From Hyphomicrobiaceae bacterium (GTDB lineage Bacteria > Pseudomonadota > Alphaproteobacteria > Rhizobiales > Devosiaceae), in NCBI GenBank assembly GCA_020638095.1, contig JACKJF010000004.1, positions 248,001 to 312,000 on the forward strand: a stretch of DNA of 64,000 bases. Direction: 5' to 3'. How positions within the stretch are numbered: position 1 is the first letter of the stretch; each line of letters opens with the position of its first letter. The notes beneath the pieces are model-generated. The model had not been told where the DNA came from. It did not search any database and saw nothing but the letters and a program-made list of their open reading frames with translations. Positions 48,090 to 56,565 of the stretch are shown piece after piece. Both the position numbers and the translations under genes were made by a program.

Positions 48090-48409
48090 TGTTCGGTTCC
48101 GTTGGGTTCCCGTCCGCCATTTCGGGCCAGTTCAGCCAGCCGTGTTCCGGGATAGGTCTTTTCGAGTTGATCAGAGACATAGGCGAGGGGGTCGGCATCG
48201 CCCGGTACGTCGAAACTCAAAGTCGCGCGTCGCCAGTCGTCGAGATAGTCATCGGCGCTGGCGGCCCCGCTAACCATCGCCGCCTTGTCGACTGCGACCA
48301 TGAACCGGTCGGGCAACTGCCTTTTTGCCCCGCGCCGGCCTGAACCGACGACCACCTGTGTTGGGATATCGCGCCAGAAGATCACGGTTGCTTCGATAGC
48401 TGGGCTCAT
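48086..48409 (-). CDS. Small 'virulence factor' family protein in the corrinoid operon
   Basis: A 107-residue protein with AIEATVIFWRDIPTQVVVG at the start, RGAKRQLPDRFMVAVDKAAM, and WRRATLSFDVPGDADPLA. It appears to belong to the family labelled 'virulence factor' in domain databases, a name with no clear functional basis. The ATG 48409 overlaps the DUF1638 stop (ATGA), and its own stop overlaps the methyl-THF methyltransferase start, so it is tightly coupled to corrinoid chemistry. No enzyme motif is visible; a chaperone, adaptor or regulator of the complex is possible. Confidence 0.78.
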   Translation of the reverse strand: MSPAIEATVIFWRDIPTQVVVGSGRRGAKRQLPDRFMVAVDKAAMVSGAASADDYLDDWRRATLSFDVPGDADPLAYVSDQLEKTYPGTRLAELARNGGREPNGTEQ

Positions 48410-49014
48410 GCCGCCGACTCCAGCCAACGTCCGACCTGCGCGGCAAACGGCTCGAGACCGGTTGCCCGGCGTTCGTAACGAAGCCCAAGCCGCTCGGCGG
48501 CCTGCTTTGCCTTGGCTTCGAGGCGAGGATCATCGGTCTGCGCCAGATAGACGAGGCGGGTATAGTGGCCGAAATAGTCCGGCAGCAGCTCGGGATGCCG
48601 GTCAAGGCCGAGGCCGCGCCACACAAGATTGTCGAATTGCCGTGCCAGATAGTCGGTCAGGTAGAACGTGCCGATTTCTTCTCGGGCGAGTGTTTCAAAC
48701 GCATCGGCGCCGGAAAAGAAGGCGTAACAATGCGCGCCCTCCAAACGGGTTGCGTTAAATTCCTCAAGTACGTCATCAAGACGTCCGCCGGTGCCGCAAT
48801 CGCCGTAACCGACGAAAAGCCGGCCGTGATCGCGGCTGAGGTCGACAAGTTCCTCCCGCACGGCATCGGCAATCAGCTGTGGCCGATTGTGCAGCTTGGC
48901 GGGCAGGAAGCGCAGCGCGACGGGCACCTGATTGCGCAGTTGCAGGACCGCTCGCAACTCGGTTGCCAGCGCCCCGCAGGCCACAATACCGATGCCCGGT
49001 TTGGTTTCAGGCAT
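48406..49014 (-). CDS. DUF1638 protein in the corrinoid operon
   Basis: A 202-residue cytoplasmic protein of DUF1638, whose biochemical role is not known. Conserved-looking segments are GIVACGALATELRAVL, FVGYGDCGTGGRLDDVL, HCYAFFSGADAF and FYLTDYLARQFDNLVWRGLG. Three cysteines (C13, C73, C96) and H95 lie in the most conserved parts and could bind a metal or cofactor. Members are often encoded next to corrinoid methyltransferases. The start overlaps the end of the corrinoid-protein gene by 8 bases. Confidence 0.83.
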   Translation of the reverse strand: MPETKPGIGIVACGALATELRAVLQLRNQVPVALRFLPAKLHNRPQLIADAVREELVDLSRDHGRLFVGYGDCGTGGRLDDVLEEFNATRLEGAHCYAFFSGADAFETLAREEIGTFYLTDYLARQFDNLVWRGLGLDRHPELLPDYFGHYTRLVYLAQTDDPRLEAKAKQAAERLGLRYERRATGLEPFAAQVGRWLESAA

Positions 49015-49705
49015 GGTTCAGCCGCCGCCGTTCGGCAACGAGCCGCTTGGCTGTGTCGACCGCGATCGCGGCATCCTTGCAGTATGCGTCCGCACCGATC
49101 GCTGCGCCGAATTCCTCATTGAGAGGCGCGCCACCCACCAGAACGATCAGATCGTCGCGAATTCCGCGCTCCTTGAGCGTCTCGATCACGACCTTCATGT
49201 AGGTCATGGTCGTCGTCAGAAGCGCCGACATGCCGAGAATGTCGGGTTTATGCTCATCGATGGCCGCGAGAAACTTGTCCGCGTCGGTATTGATGCCGAG
49301 ATCGATCACCTCGAACCCGGCGCCTTCCATCATCATGCCGACCAGGTTCTTGCCGATATCGTGAATGTCGCCCTTGACGGTTCCGACCACCATTTTGCCC
49401 GCCTTGGGCGCCCCGGTTTCCGTCAGCAGCGGGCGTAGAATGGCCATCCCGGCCTTCATCGAGTTGGCGGCGAGCAGGACTTCAGGCACGAACAAAATAC
49501 CGTCGCGGAAATCGTCGCCCACCACCTTCATGCCGGCAACCAGCACCTCGGTCAGGACGGCATAAGGTTCCCAGCCGCGCTCGAGCAGGATGTTGACGCC
49601 TTCACAGACCTCTTCCTTGAGGCCGTCGTAAAGGTCGTCCTGCATCTGCTCGCCGAGTTCGGCATCGTCAAGTTCCGAGAGGATGATATCGTCGTCATCC
49701 GCCAT
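49007..49705 (-). CDS. Cobalamin-binding methyl-carrier (corrinoid) protein
   Basis: A 232-residue methyl shuttle equivalent to the cap plus B12-binding domains of MetH. An N-terminal helical cap (about 25-100, NILLERGWEPYAVLTEVLV) is followed by a Rossmann B12 domain with the DxHxxG motif GDIHDIGKN, in which H115 is the expected cobalt ligand, and with LGMSALLTTTM and VGGAPLNEEFG. The first 32 residues are very acidic (14 Asp/Glu and one Lys; MADDDDIILSELDD). It lies 26 bases after the homocysteine methyltransferase gene. Confidence 0.93.
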   Translation of the reverse strand: MADDDDIILSELDDAELGEQMQDDLYDGLKEEVCEGVNILLERGWEPYAVLTEVLVAGMKVVGDDFRDGILFVPEVLLAANSMKAGMAILRPLLTETGAPKAGKMVVGTVKGDIHDIGKNLVGMMMEGAGFEVIDLGINTDADKFLAAIDEHKPDILGMSALLTTTMTYMKVVIETLKERGIRDDLIVLVGGAPLNEEFGAAIGADAYCKDAAIAVDTAKRLVAERRRLNHA

Positions 49706-49731
49706 GCGTCGTCTCCTGGCAATCGCGTTGA

Positions 49732-50733
49732 TCAGGCGTTGCGGCGCCGGCGGCGCCCGCCGTCACGGCCACCCGAAAGGTTGGGCGGCGACACGAGCGG
49801 CCCAAGCGTTTCGGTGATTTTCTCGAGGGTTAGTCCCGCTTCGCGGGTGTGGCTGTCAAGCGCCTTGCGCATCCGCGCCACGTGTTTCGGACTGTTGCCG
49901 CAGCAGCCGCCAATGATCCGCGCGCCCGCGTCGATGGCGAGCTTGGCGTAGGCTTCCATCAGATCGGGCGTGCCGGAATATTCGACGTGATCGCCATGAA
50001 CATGCGGAATGCCGGCATTTGCTTTGGCAATGACCGGAAGGTCACCCGCGTTCGGGACGAGATCGAGCAGGGCATAGACAAGGTCGGACGCGCCCACTCC
50101 GCAATTCGACCCGATGGCGATTGGCGTGTGCTCCCGCGAAACCATCTGTTTGGCGAACTCACCGGGGGCAAGGCCCATCATCGAGCGCCCGGCCGTATCG
50201 AAGCTCACGGTTGCGGTTGCCGGCAGGCCAACCTCGTAGGCCGCTTCGAGCGCAGCCGCTATTTCCTCGGGTGCCGACATGGTTTCGATCCACGCCACGT
50301 CGGCGCCGCCCTGTTTCAGGCCCTCGATCTGTTCGGCAAAGACGTCCACCGCCTGTTCGTAGGTGAGAGGGCCGAGTGGCTCGAAGAGATCGCCCGTCGG
50401 TCCAACCGAACCGGCAATCACGACTTCGCGTCCAGACTTGGCCGCGACCTCACCGGCCAGTTCCGCCGCACGGGCATTGACCTCTTTGACCCGGTCATCG
50501 AGCTGGTGCAGGTGCAGCCGCCGCGCCGACCCGCCGAAGGAATTGGTGACAAGCAGATCCGAACCCGCGTCCACAAAACTCTGGTGGAGGCCCATTATGC
50601 GGTCGGGATGCTCGAAATTCCAGATTTCCGGGGCCTGCCCGGACGTCAGGCCCATTTCAAACAGGTTGGTGCCGGTCGCGCCGTCGGCCAGCAGGAAATC
50701 GCGCTTCGACAACAGGGATAGAAGCTTGTTCAA
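49732..50733 (-). CDS. Homocysteine S-methyltransferase (betaine-homocysteine methyltransferase-like)
   Basis: A 333-residue zinc-dependent TIM-barrel enzyme that methylates homocysteine to methionine. It opens LLADGATGTNLFEMGL and has zinc cysteines C211 (GSNCGVGAS) and C277/C278 (GGCCGNSP). It is often annotated betaine-homocysteine methyltransferase. The operon with a corrinoid protein and a methyl-THF methyltransferase indicates it is the homocysteine half of a split MetH. The C-terminus is arginine-rich (GGRDGGRRRRRNA). TTG 50733 is chosen because NKLLSLLSKRDFLLADG then matches the family start; a longer upstream frame would run across the promoter palindrome. Confidence 0.9.
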   Translation of the reverse strand: MNKLLSLLSKRDFLLADGATGTNLFEMGLTSGQAPEIWNFEHPDRIMGLHQSFVDAGSDLLVTNSFGGSARRLHLHQLDDRVKEVNARAAELAGEVAAKSGREVVIAGSVGPTGDLFEPLGPLTYEQAVDVFAEQIEGLKQGGADVAWIETMSAPEEIAAALEAAYEVGLPATATVSFDTAGRSMMGLAPGEFAKQMVSREHTPIAIGSNCGVGASDLVYALLDLVPNAGDLPVIAKANAGIPHVHGDHVEYSGTPDLMEAYAKLAIDAGARIIGGCCGNSPKHVARMRKALDSHTREAGLTLEKITETLGPLVSPPNLSGGRDGGRRRRRNA

Positions 50734-50762
50734 CAGGGACCGTCCGCTTGGCAAATTCGGGG

Positions 50763-50782
50763 ATATAAAGATATCTTTATAT
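50763..50782. promoter_or_regulatory. Perfect 20-bp palindromic operator of the split methionine synthase operon
   Basis: Two half-sites ATATAAAGAT (50763-50772) and its exact reverse complement (50773-50782) form an uninterrupted 20-bp palindrome in otherwise GC-rich DNA. It ends 30 bases upstream of the first gene of the operon and covers a TATAAA -10-like element. The shape suits a homodimeric winged-helix repressor. ArsR-family SAM/SAH-responsive regulators control methionine genes in proteobacteria, so one of these is my guess. Confidence 0.75.
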
Positions 50783-50802
50783 GATTGGGGGCGATGTGAC
50801 AA
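50776..50802 (-). promoter_or_regulatory. Candidate promoter of the split methionine synthase operon
   Basis: Read on the minus strand, TTGTCA (50797-50802) and TATAAA (50776-50781) are separated by 15 bases. The spacing is a little short for a sigma-70 promoter but both hexamers are close to consensus. The -10 element is inside the palindrome, so a bound repressor would block RNA polymerase. Confidence 0.5.
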
Positions 50803-51011
50803 GCGCAAGGTGCGGCGACCAATGCGCATCCGAAATGGCCCGGTTCAAAAGACAGTTTGCCGCACGCCAGCGCCAATTCCCCTTTTTGAGCATTTTGGAT
50901 ACCGGGCCTTAACGACCGCGCGGCATAACCAATTTCATGAAACGTCAAATTTCGCCACATTCTGATGGCACTGTACCCCCTATTGGGGCGTCCTTTGTGT
51001 TGCGTTGGGAC

Positions 51012-52061
51012 ATGGTTGGTTTGTTGAGTGCGTCTGCGCCACTTCGGGCGCTGGGTTTGACCGTTAGAAACATTTCGGTCGGTTTTGGTCTGATGGCTCT
51101 TGCTGCATGTAGCAGCGGCGGGTCTGGCGGCTTCATCAACAACAACACCAAATTTTCGCAATCGCGCTACGGCACGGCGTCTCCACGCGTATCGACATCA
51201 GCGAATATTCCGCATGGCGGCGGCCGCTACATGGTCGGCCGGCCTTACCAGGTCGCCGGCAACTGGTACCGCCCCGAAGAAAACCCGAACTACGACCAGA
51301 CGGGCAAGGCCTCCTGGTACGGCCCGAATTTCCACGGGCGCTTGACCGCCAACGGCGAGATCTTCGACCAGTTCCACCTATCCGCCGCCCATCCGACCCT
51401 GCCGCTGCCGTCTTACGTGCGAGTCGAGAACCTCGACAACGGAAGATCGGTCATCGTTCGCGTCAACGATCGCGGACCCTTTTCCGACGACCGCCTGATC
51501 GACGTGTCACAGCGCACCGCCGAGGTGTTGGGCTTCATCAACAATGGCACCGCCAATGTGCACGTCACCTATGTCGGCCGGGCGCCGCTTGAAGGTGACG
51601 ATACGCAATACCTGATGGCGTCACTCAATCAGCCCGACTATGTGCCCAACAATGTCGCAAGCGACATGCTGCAGGACACTTTCGTCGAGGCCGGCCGCCA
51701 CCCAAGCCCGATCAGCCGCGAGGCCGGCGGGCTTGTCGGGTCGTTCATATCGCTTTTTTCCTATGCCGATCAGCCGGAAGGCGGCCAAAACGCGGCGCTT
51801 GATGCCGCTGCAGCCCTTGGCTCTGCCGCAACGGCTCCCCTGACCGAAGATTTCGGCGACGCCGTCGAAATCGAGCTTGGCCGCTTCGCGGACCTCGAGG
51901 TCGCGTCAGAAGTGGAGCGGCAGTTTGCCCTTCTTGGCGCAATCGATCATACTTTGGTCAACAGGGATGGTCAGACTTACGTCGAGTTGACTATGGTGCG
52001 GCTCAAACCTGGCGTGCAGCCGGCCGACGTTGAATTGCTCAGGCAATCGCTCGGCCTCTGA
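51012..52061 (+). CDS. rlpA: RlpA-like septal ring lytic transglycosylase lipoprotein with SPOR domain
   Basis: Envelope lipoprotein that in other bacteria cleaves naked glycan strands during division. A lipobox LAAC follows the hydrophobic segment ISVGFGLMALAAC. The double-psi beta-barrel has GKASWYGPNFHGRLTANGE, LPSYVRVENLDNGRSV and RVNDRGPFSDDRLIDVS. A C-terminal SPOR region (about the last 75 residues, VEIELGRFADLEVASEVE) completes the protein. The start is uncertain: ATG 51012 (349 residues) is used because ATG 50937 would put the lipobox at residue 58. It heads the run rlpA, D,D-carboxypeptidase, tmk, holB, metG. Confidence 0.88.
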   Translation: MVGLLSASAPLRALGLTVRNISVGFGLMALAACSSGGSGGFINNNTKFSQSRYGTASPRVSTSANIPHGGGRYMVGRPYQVAGNWYRPEENPNYDQTGKASWYGPNFHGRLTANGEIFDQFHLSAAHPTLPLPSYVRVENLDNGRSVIVRVNDRGPFSDDRLIDVSQRTAEVLGFINNGTANVHVTYVGRAPLEGDDTQYLMASLNQPDYVPNNVASDMLQDTFVEAGRHPSPISREAGGLVGSFISLFSYADQPEGGQNAALDAAAALGSAATAPLTEDFGDAVEIELGRFADLEVASEVERQFALLGAIDHTLVNRDGQTYVELTMVRLKPGVQPADVELLRQSLGL

Positions 52062-52106
52062 CCGGCGGGCCGGCGGACCATCCGCAATGACCGGAGTGAC
52101 ACCTTC

Positions 52107-53276
52107 ATGACCGCCATTCGCCTGCGCGCCCAATCCGTGCTCGCTTTCGCGCTGCTGGTCCTTGTTTTTCTGGCATCGCCCGCTTTCGCGCAGCTCGAAT
52201 TCGACACCAAGGCCAAATACGCCATTCTGATGGACTACGAGTCCGGCACCGTTCTGTTCCAGAAAAATGCCGACGAGCGCCTGGAACCGGCCAGCATGGC
52301 CAAACTCATGACCATTGCCATCGTGTTCGACCAGTTGAAGTCCGGCCGGATCAAGATGGACGACGAGTTCTTCATTTCCGAACACGCCTGGCGCGATGGC
52401 GGCGCAACCTCTGGCGGTTCCACCATGTTCGCCGAGCTCGGCAGCAAAATTCCGGTGGCCGATCTCGTGCGGGCTGACATCATCCAGTCCGGCAACGACG
52501 CGAGCATCGCTCTGGCCGAAGGCATTGCCGGCAGTGAAGCGACCTTTGCGCGACTGATGAATGAAAAGGCGCGCGAGCTCGGACTGACAAACTCCCATTT
52601 CGTGAACGCCACTGGCCTGCCGGATCCCAACCAGTATTCATCCGCCCGGGACCTCGCCACAATCGCCCGCTACATCATCCAGACCTTCCCGGAATATTAT
52701 CCGATCTTTTCGGAAACCGAGTTCCGTTGGAACGGCATCACCCAGAAGAACCGGAATGTCCTGCTTGAAGACGGAATTGGCGTCGACGGCCTCAAGACCG
52801 GCCACACCGAGGAGGCGGGTTACGGCATGGTCGCATCGACTACCGAGGGCGGCCGGCGTCTGATCGCTGTGCTGCACGGACTCGACACCATGCGCGAACG
52901 CGCCGAAGAAGCCCGCAAGCTGGTGACCTGGGGCAGCCGCTCGTTCGACCTCATTCCCGCCTTCAAGGAGGGGGAAATCGTCGGCTATGCCAACGTTTAT
53001 GGCGGACAGGACCCGCAGGTCGGACTTGTGGGGCAGGGCGAACTGCTTCTTTATTTGCCGATCGGCAGCCGCAGCTGCATCAGCGCGAAAATCGCCTACC
53101 ACGCACCCATCCGTCCGCCGGTCGCCAAGGGTGCCGAGCTTGCGCAACTGCGTGTGTTCTGCGACGATCAGCTGATTCAAACGGCGCCGCTTTTCGCGGC
53201 CAATGATGTGGCAGACGGCGACCTGTTCCGTAAATCGGTCGACGCCCTCAAGGAATTGGCATTGGGCTGGATCTGA
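52107..53276 (+). CDS. D-alanyl-D-alanine carboxypeptidase (penicillin-binding protein 5/6 family)
   Basis: Periplasmic serine carboxypeptidase that trims the terminal D-Ala from peptidoglycan stems. The 389-residue protein has a cleavable signal peptide (SVLAFALLVLVFLASPAFAQ). The catalytic SxxK is S63-K66 (EPASMAKLMT). The SxN motif is SGNDAS, the KTG motif is LKTGHTEEAG, and a C-terminal PBP5-type domain ends in an amphipathic helix (VDALKELALGWI). It belongs to the same operon as rlpA, and both act on the cell wall. Confidence 0.94.
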   Translation: MTAIRLRAQSVLAFALLVLVFLASPAFAQLEFDTKAKYAILMDYESGTVLFQKNADERLEPASMAKLMTIAIVFDQLKSGRIKMDDEFFISEHAWRDGGATSGGSTMFAELGSKIPVADLVRADIIQSGNDASIALAEGIAGSEATFARLMNEKARELGLTNSHFVNATGLPDPNQYSSARDLATIARYIIQTFPEYYPIFSETEFRWNGITQKNRNVLLEDGIGVDGLKTGHTEEAGYGMVASTTEGGRRLIAVLHGLDTMRERAEEARKLVTWGSRSFDLIPAFKEGEIVGYANVYGGQDPQVGLVGQGELLLYLPIGSRSCISAKIAYHAPIRPPVAKGAELAQLRVFCDDQLIQTAPLFAANDVADGDLFRKSVDALKELALGWI

Positions 53277-53303
53277 CGATTCGGCCCGATCAGGATTGTG
53301 TTT

Positions 53304-53990
53304 ATGACAGGTCAGGAATTCGACCGGACGGCACGCTTCATCACCTTCGAAGGCGGCGAAGGGGTCGGCAAGTCGACCCAGGTCAAGCTGCTGGTCGAAC
53401 GGCTAAACGGAGAGGGGGTCGGCACGGTCCGCACCCGCGAGCCGGGTGGCACGCCGCGTGCCGAAGCCATTCGCTCTTTCATTTTGAGCGGTCAGCCCGA
53501 AGGCTGGGGCGCGGGTGCCGAAGCGGTCCTTTTCGCGGCCGCGCGGCTCGACCACGTGCACGAACTGGTTGCGCCAAATCTTGCTGCGGGCAAATGGGTC
53601 CTTTCCGACCGGTTTCACGACTCCACGCGCGCCTATCAGGGCCTTAACGGCGGCGTGGATACGAAACTGATCGATGCCTTGGAAATCCTGGCGCTCGACG
53701 GACACATGCCCGACCTGACCATCGTGCTCGACATGGACCCCGAAAAGGCCTTTGAACGCGTTGATCAGCGAGCGCTTGAGGATGGCGTTCCCCGCAGTGC
53801 GGACCGGTTCGAGCGCGAAGACCTTGACTGGCATCGGCGCCTGCGTGACGCGTTCCACGACATCGTCGACAACAACAAGGAACGTTGCGTCATGCTTTCC
53901 GCCGACAAGTCGGAAGGCGAACTGGCTGAAGAAATCTGGTCGGTTGTGGTGTCGCGCTTTCCGGAAATCGAACGCGCCGCGACGGCATGA
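53304..53990 (+). CDS. tmk: Thymidylate kinase
   Basis: Phosphorylates dTMP to dTDP for DNA synthesis. The 228-residue protein has the P-loop FEGGEGVGKSTQVKLL, the DR motif LSDRFHDSTRAYQG, the TREPGGTPRAEAIR segment and a LID region with DRFEREDLDWHRRL. ATG 53304 is used; a GTG two codons earlier is possible. The stop overlaps the holB start (ATGA). Confidence 0.96.
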   Translation: MTGQEFDRTARFITFEGGEGVGKSTQVKLLVERLNGEGVGTVRTREPGGTPRAEAIRSFILSGQPEGWGAGAEAVLFAAARLDHVHELVAPNLAAGKWVLSDRFHDSTRAYQGLNGGVDTKLIDALEILALDGHMPDLTIVLDMDPEKAFERVDQRALEDGVPRSADRFEREDLDWHRRLRDAFHDIVDNNKERCVMLSADKSEGELAEEIWSVVVSRFPEIERAATA

Positions 53991-55015
53991 CGGACCCCGG
54001 CGAGCAGCGGGAACTCGATCAGCTCGAGGGCGTGCCTCCGCCCGAAGCCTCGGAGCGCCTGATCGGGCACGCAGAGGTTGAGGCGCAGCTTGCCGCGCAG
54101 ATCACCGCTGGCCGGCTCGGAACGGGCATCCTGCTGCACGGTCCGCGCGGCATTGGCAAGGCCACCCTGGCCTTCCACGTGATTGCCAATTTGATTGCCG
54201 CAACCGGTGATGAACCCATCGACCGCGTCAGGGCGCAGATCGCAGCGGGCGCTCACCCCAATGTCTTTGTCTTGCGAATCCCGTTTGAAGACGGACGCTT
54301 TCGCACCGAAATACGGGTCGGCAACGTACGCCAGCTCATCGAAAAGCTGCATCTGACGCGAGGACGCGCTGGTCACATTGCCGTGGTCATCGACGCGGCC
54401 GAAGACTGCAATCAAAGTGCCGCAAACGCCTTGCTCAAGAGCCTCGAAGAACCTCCGGCCAACACGCACTTCTTCCTGATTTCGCACCAGCCGGGGCGGT
54501 TGTTGCCGACCGTTCGTTCACGATGTCAGTCCTACGCCATGCGGGCCCTTGGGCCGGATGAGATGGCGTCTTTCGCTGCATCGCATGGCGGAGAAGGTGA
54601 AACGGCCGAATTCGAGCTTGCCGCCGGCAATCCGCGCCGCCTTTGCGAGCTTCAGGCGCTGGGCGACACGGCATTGATTGAGGAAGTCCGCGCCTGGCTT
54701 GCCCATCCGCTCAATGCCGCCGACGCGCGAACCCTCTCGATTGCGCGGAGCCTTGCCGACCGCCAGAACGCCGCCTCAGAAGCCTTCGTTCGGCGGTTGA
54801 TACTCGACTGGATCGCTTCGGAAGCCCGAAACGCGGCCTCGTCCGGAGCGGAAACGAACCGGCTTGCGTCCGCTGATGCCCTGTGGGAGAAGGCAACCCG
54901 GTCTTTTACCGAAACGGACATCTTCAATCTCGACCTCGCCGCAACCTACCTGACGCTGCTCGATGCGATCAGCGCGCATGAACGGCGTGGCACAGGCCAG
55001 CTGATTGCCCAATGA
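53987..55015 (+). CDS. holB: DNA polymerase III subunit delta'
   Basis: Clamp-loader subunit related to AAA+ ATPases. The 342-residue protein has a P-loop-like [16 protein letters not shown], the sensor-type region [18 protein letters not shown] and [20 protein letters not shown], which contains the SRC motif of clamp-loader subunits. The zinc-binding Cys cluster of E. coli HolB is not apparent. It is coupled to tmk upstream and metG downstream by 4-base overlaps. Confidence 0.93.
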   Translation: MTDPGEQRELDQLEGVPPPEASERLIGHAEVEAQLAAQITAGRLGTGILLHGPRGIGKATLAFHVIANLIAATGDEPIDRVRAQIAAGAHPNVFVLRIPFEDGRFRTEIRVGNVRQLIEKLHLTRGRAGHIAVVIDAAEDCNQSAANALLKSLEEPPANTHFFLISHQPGRLLPTVRSRCQSYAMRALGPDEMASFAASHGGEGETAEFELAAGNPRRLCELQALGDTALIEEVRAWLAHPLNAADARTLSIARSLADRQNAASEAFVRRLILDWIASEARNAASSGAETNRLASADALWEKATRSFTETDIFNLDLAATYLTLLDAISAHERRGTGQLIAQ

Positions 55016-56562
55016 CGAAACCGCGCTTCTACATCACAACCGCGATCTCCTATCCCAACGGCGAACCGCATATCGGCCACGCCTATGAAATGATTGCGAC
55101 CGATGCGCTGGCCCGGTTCAAGCGGCTCGATGGCTATGACGTGCACTTTCTGACGGGTACCGACGAGCACGGCATCAAGATGGCGCAAACTGCCGCCGCC
55201 AAAGGCATTCCCGTGCGTCAGCTCGCGGACCAGAATTCGGCCCGGTTTCAGGCGCTTGCAGGCGCGCTAAATCTCTCCAACGACGATTTCATCCGCACCA
55301 CGGAACCCCGTCATTACCGCTCGGTCGAGGCGATCTGGAAGGCGATGGAGGCCAATGGCGACATCTACCTCAGCGCCTATTCCGGTTGGTACTCGGTGCG
55401 CGACGAAGCCTACTACGACGAATCCGAGCTCGTGGAAGGTGAGGGCGGTGAAAAGCTCTCGCCCCAGGGCACGCCCGTCGAATGGGTCGAAGAGCCGAGC
55501 TACTTCTTCCGCCTCTCCGCCTATCAGGACCGGCTCCTGAAATACTACGCCGACAACCCCGATTTCATCGCACCGCGCGAACGGCTCAATGAGATCGTGT
55601 CATTCGTGAAATCGGGGCTCGCCGATCTGTCAGTTTCGCGAACGACGTTCGATTGGGGCATTCCGGTGCCCGGCGCCGAGGGGCATGTGATGTATGTCTG
55701 GGTCGATGCGTTGACCAACTACATTACCGGCCTCGGCTATCCGGACACAAACGCCGAGGATTTCAGAAAGTTCTGGCCGGCAGACCTCCATGTCATCGGC
55801 AAGGACATCGTGCGCTTTCACACCGTCTATTGGCCGGCCTTCCTAATGAGTGCCGGCGTCGCGCCGCCCAAGCGTGTGTTTGGTCACGGGTTCCTGACGG
55901 TTGACGGCAAAAAGATGTCGAAGTCCCTCGGCAACGTCATCGATCCTTTCGAACTGATCGGGGAGTTCGGCGCCGATCCGGTGCGCTTCTATTTCCTGCG
56001 CGAAGTCTCCTTCGGCCACGACGGCGACTATGGCCGTGAGAAATTCATCAACCGCAACAATGCCGATCTGGCCAACGACCTTGGCAACCTCGTGCAGCGA
56101 TCGCTGTCGATGATTGCCAAGAACTGCGATGCCAGGGTCCCGAAGCGCGGCAGCCTTTCCGAGACGGACAAAGCTATCCTTACCGAAGTCGATTGCGCCA
56201 TTGCCGTCGCCCGCGAGGCAATGAACCGGCAGGCGGTGCACGAAGCGGTGTCCGCGATATGGTCGGCCGTCAGCGAAGCAAACCGGTACTTTGCTTCCGA
56301 AGAGCCGTGGGCAAAAAAGAAAACCGACCCGGCGCGCATGGCGACCATCCTCTACGTCACCGCTGAATTCATCCGTCGGGCGGCGATTGCGGCGCTGGCC
56401 TTCGTGCCGGAGGGAGCCGCGCGCATTCTCGATGCACTCGCCGTGCCCGAGGCAGAGCGATTTCTCGAGTTCGCCGACGACGCGCACAGCCTCGCGACGG
56501 GCACGGCGCTGCCGGCTCCCGAGCCTGTTTTCCGCCGTTTCGAGCGCGATACCGCGGCCTGA
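55012..56562 (+). CDS. metG: Methionine--tRNA ligase
   Basis: Class Ia synthetase that charges initiator and elongator tRNA-Met. The 516-residue protein has the HIGH motif as HIGHAYEM (residues 20-27). KMSKSLGN lies near residue 301. The connective segment [20 protein letters not shown] lacks the four zinc cysteines of the E. coli type, and no C-terminal dimerisation domain is present, which together give the short form common in alphaproteobacteria. The start ATG overlaps the holB stop. Confidence 0.96.
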   Translation: MTKPRFYITTAISYPNGEPHIGHAYEMIATDALARFKRLDGYDVHFLTGTDEHGIKMAQTAAAKGIPVRQLADQNSARFQALAGALNLSNDDFIRTTEPRHYRSVEAIWKAMEANGDIYLSAYSGWYSVRDEAYYDESELVEGEGGEKLSPQGTPVEWVEEPSYFFRLSAYQDRLLKYYADNPDFIAPRERLNEIVSFVKSGLADLSVSRTTFDWGIPVPGAEGHVMYVWVDALTNYITGLGYPDTNAEDFRKFWPADLHVIGKDIVRFHTVYWPAFLMSAGVAPPKRVFGHGFLTVDGKKMSKSLGNVIDPFELIGEFGADPVRFYFLREVSFGHDGDYGREKFINRNNADLANDLGNLVQRSLSMIAKNCDARVPKRGSLSETDKAILTEVDCAIAVAREAMNRQAVHEAVSAIWSAVSEANRYFASEEPWAKKKTDPARMATILYVTAEFIRRAAIAALAFVPEGAARILDALAVPEAERFLEFADDAHSLATGTALPAPEPVFRRFERDTAA

Positions 56563-56565
56563 CCA

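Noticed and set aside
50734-50830. A SAM or SAH riboswitch in front of the split MetH operon
   Set aside because: With the TTG at 50733, the leader after the -10 element is only about 40 bases and shows no riboswitch-like stems. The palindrome is better explained as a protein operator.
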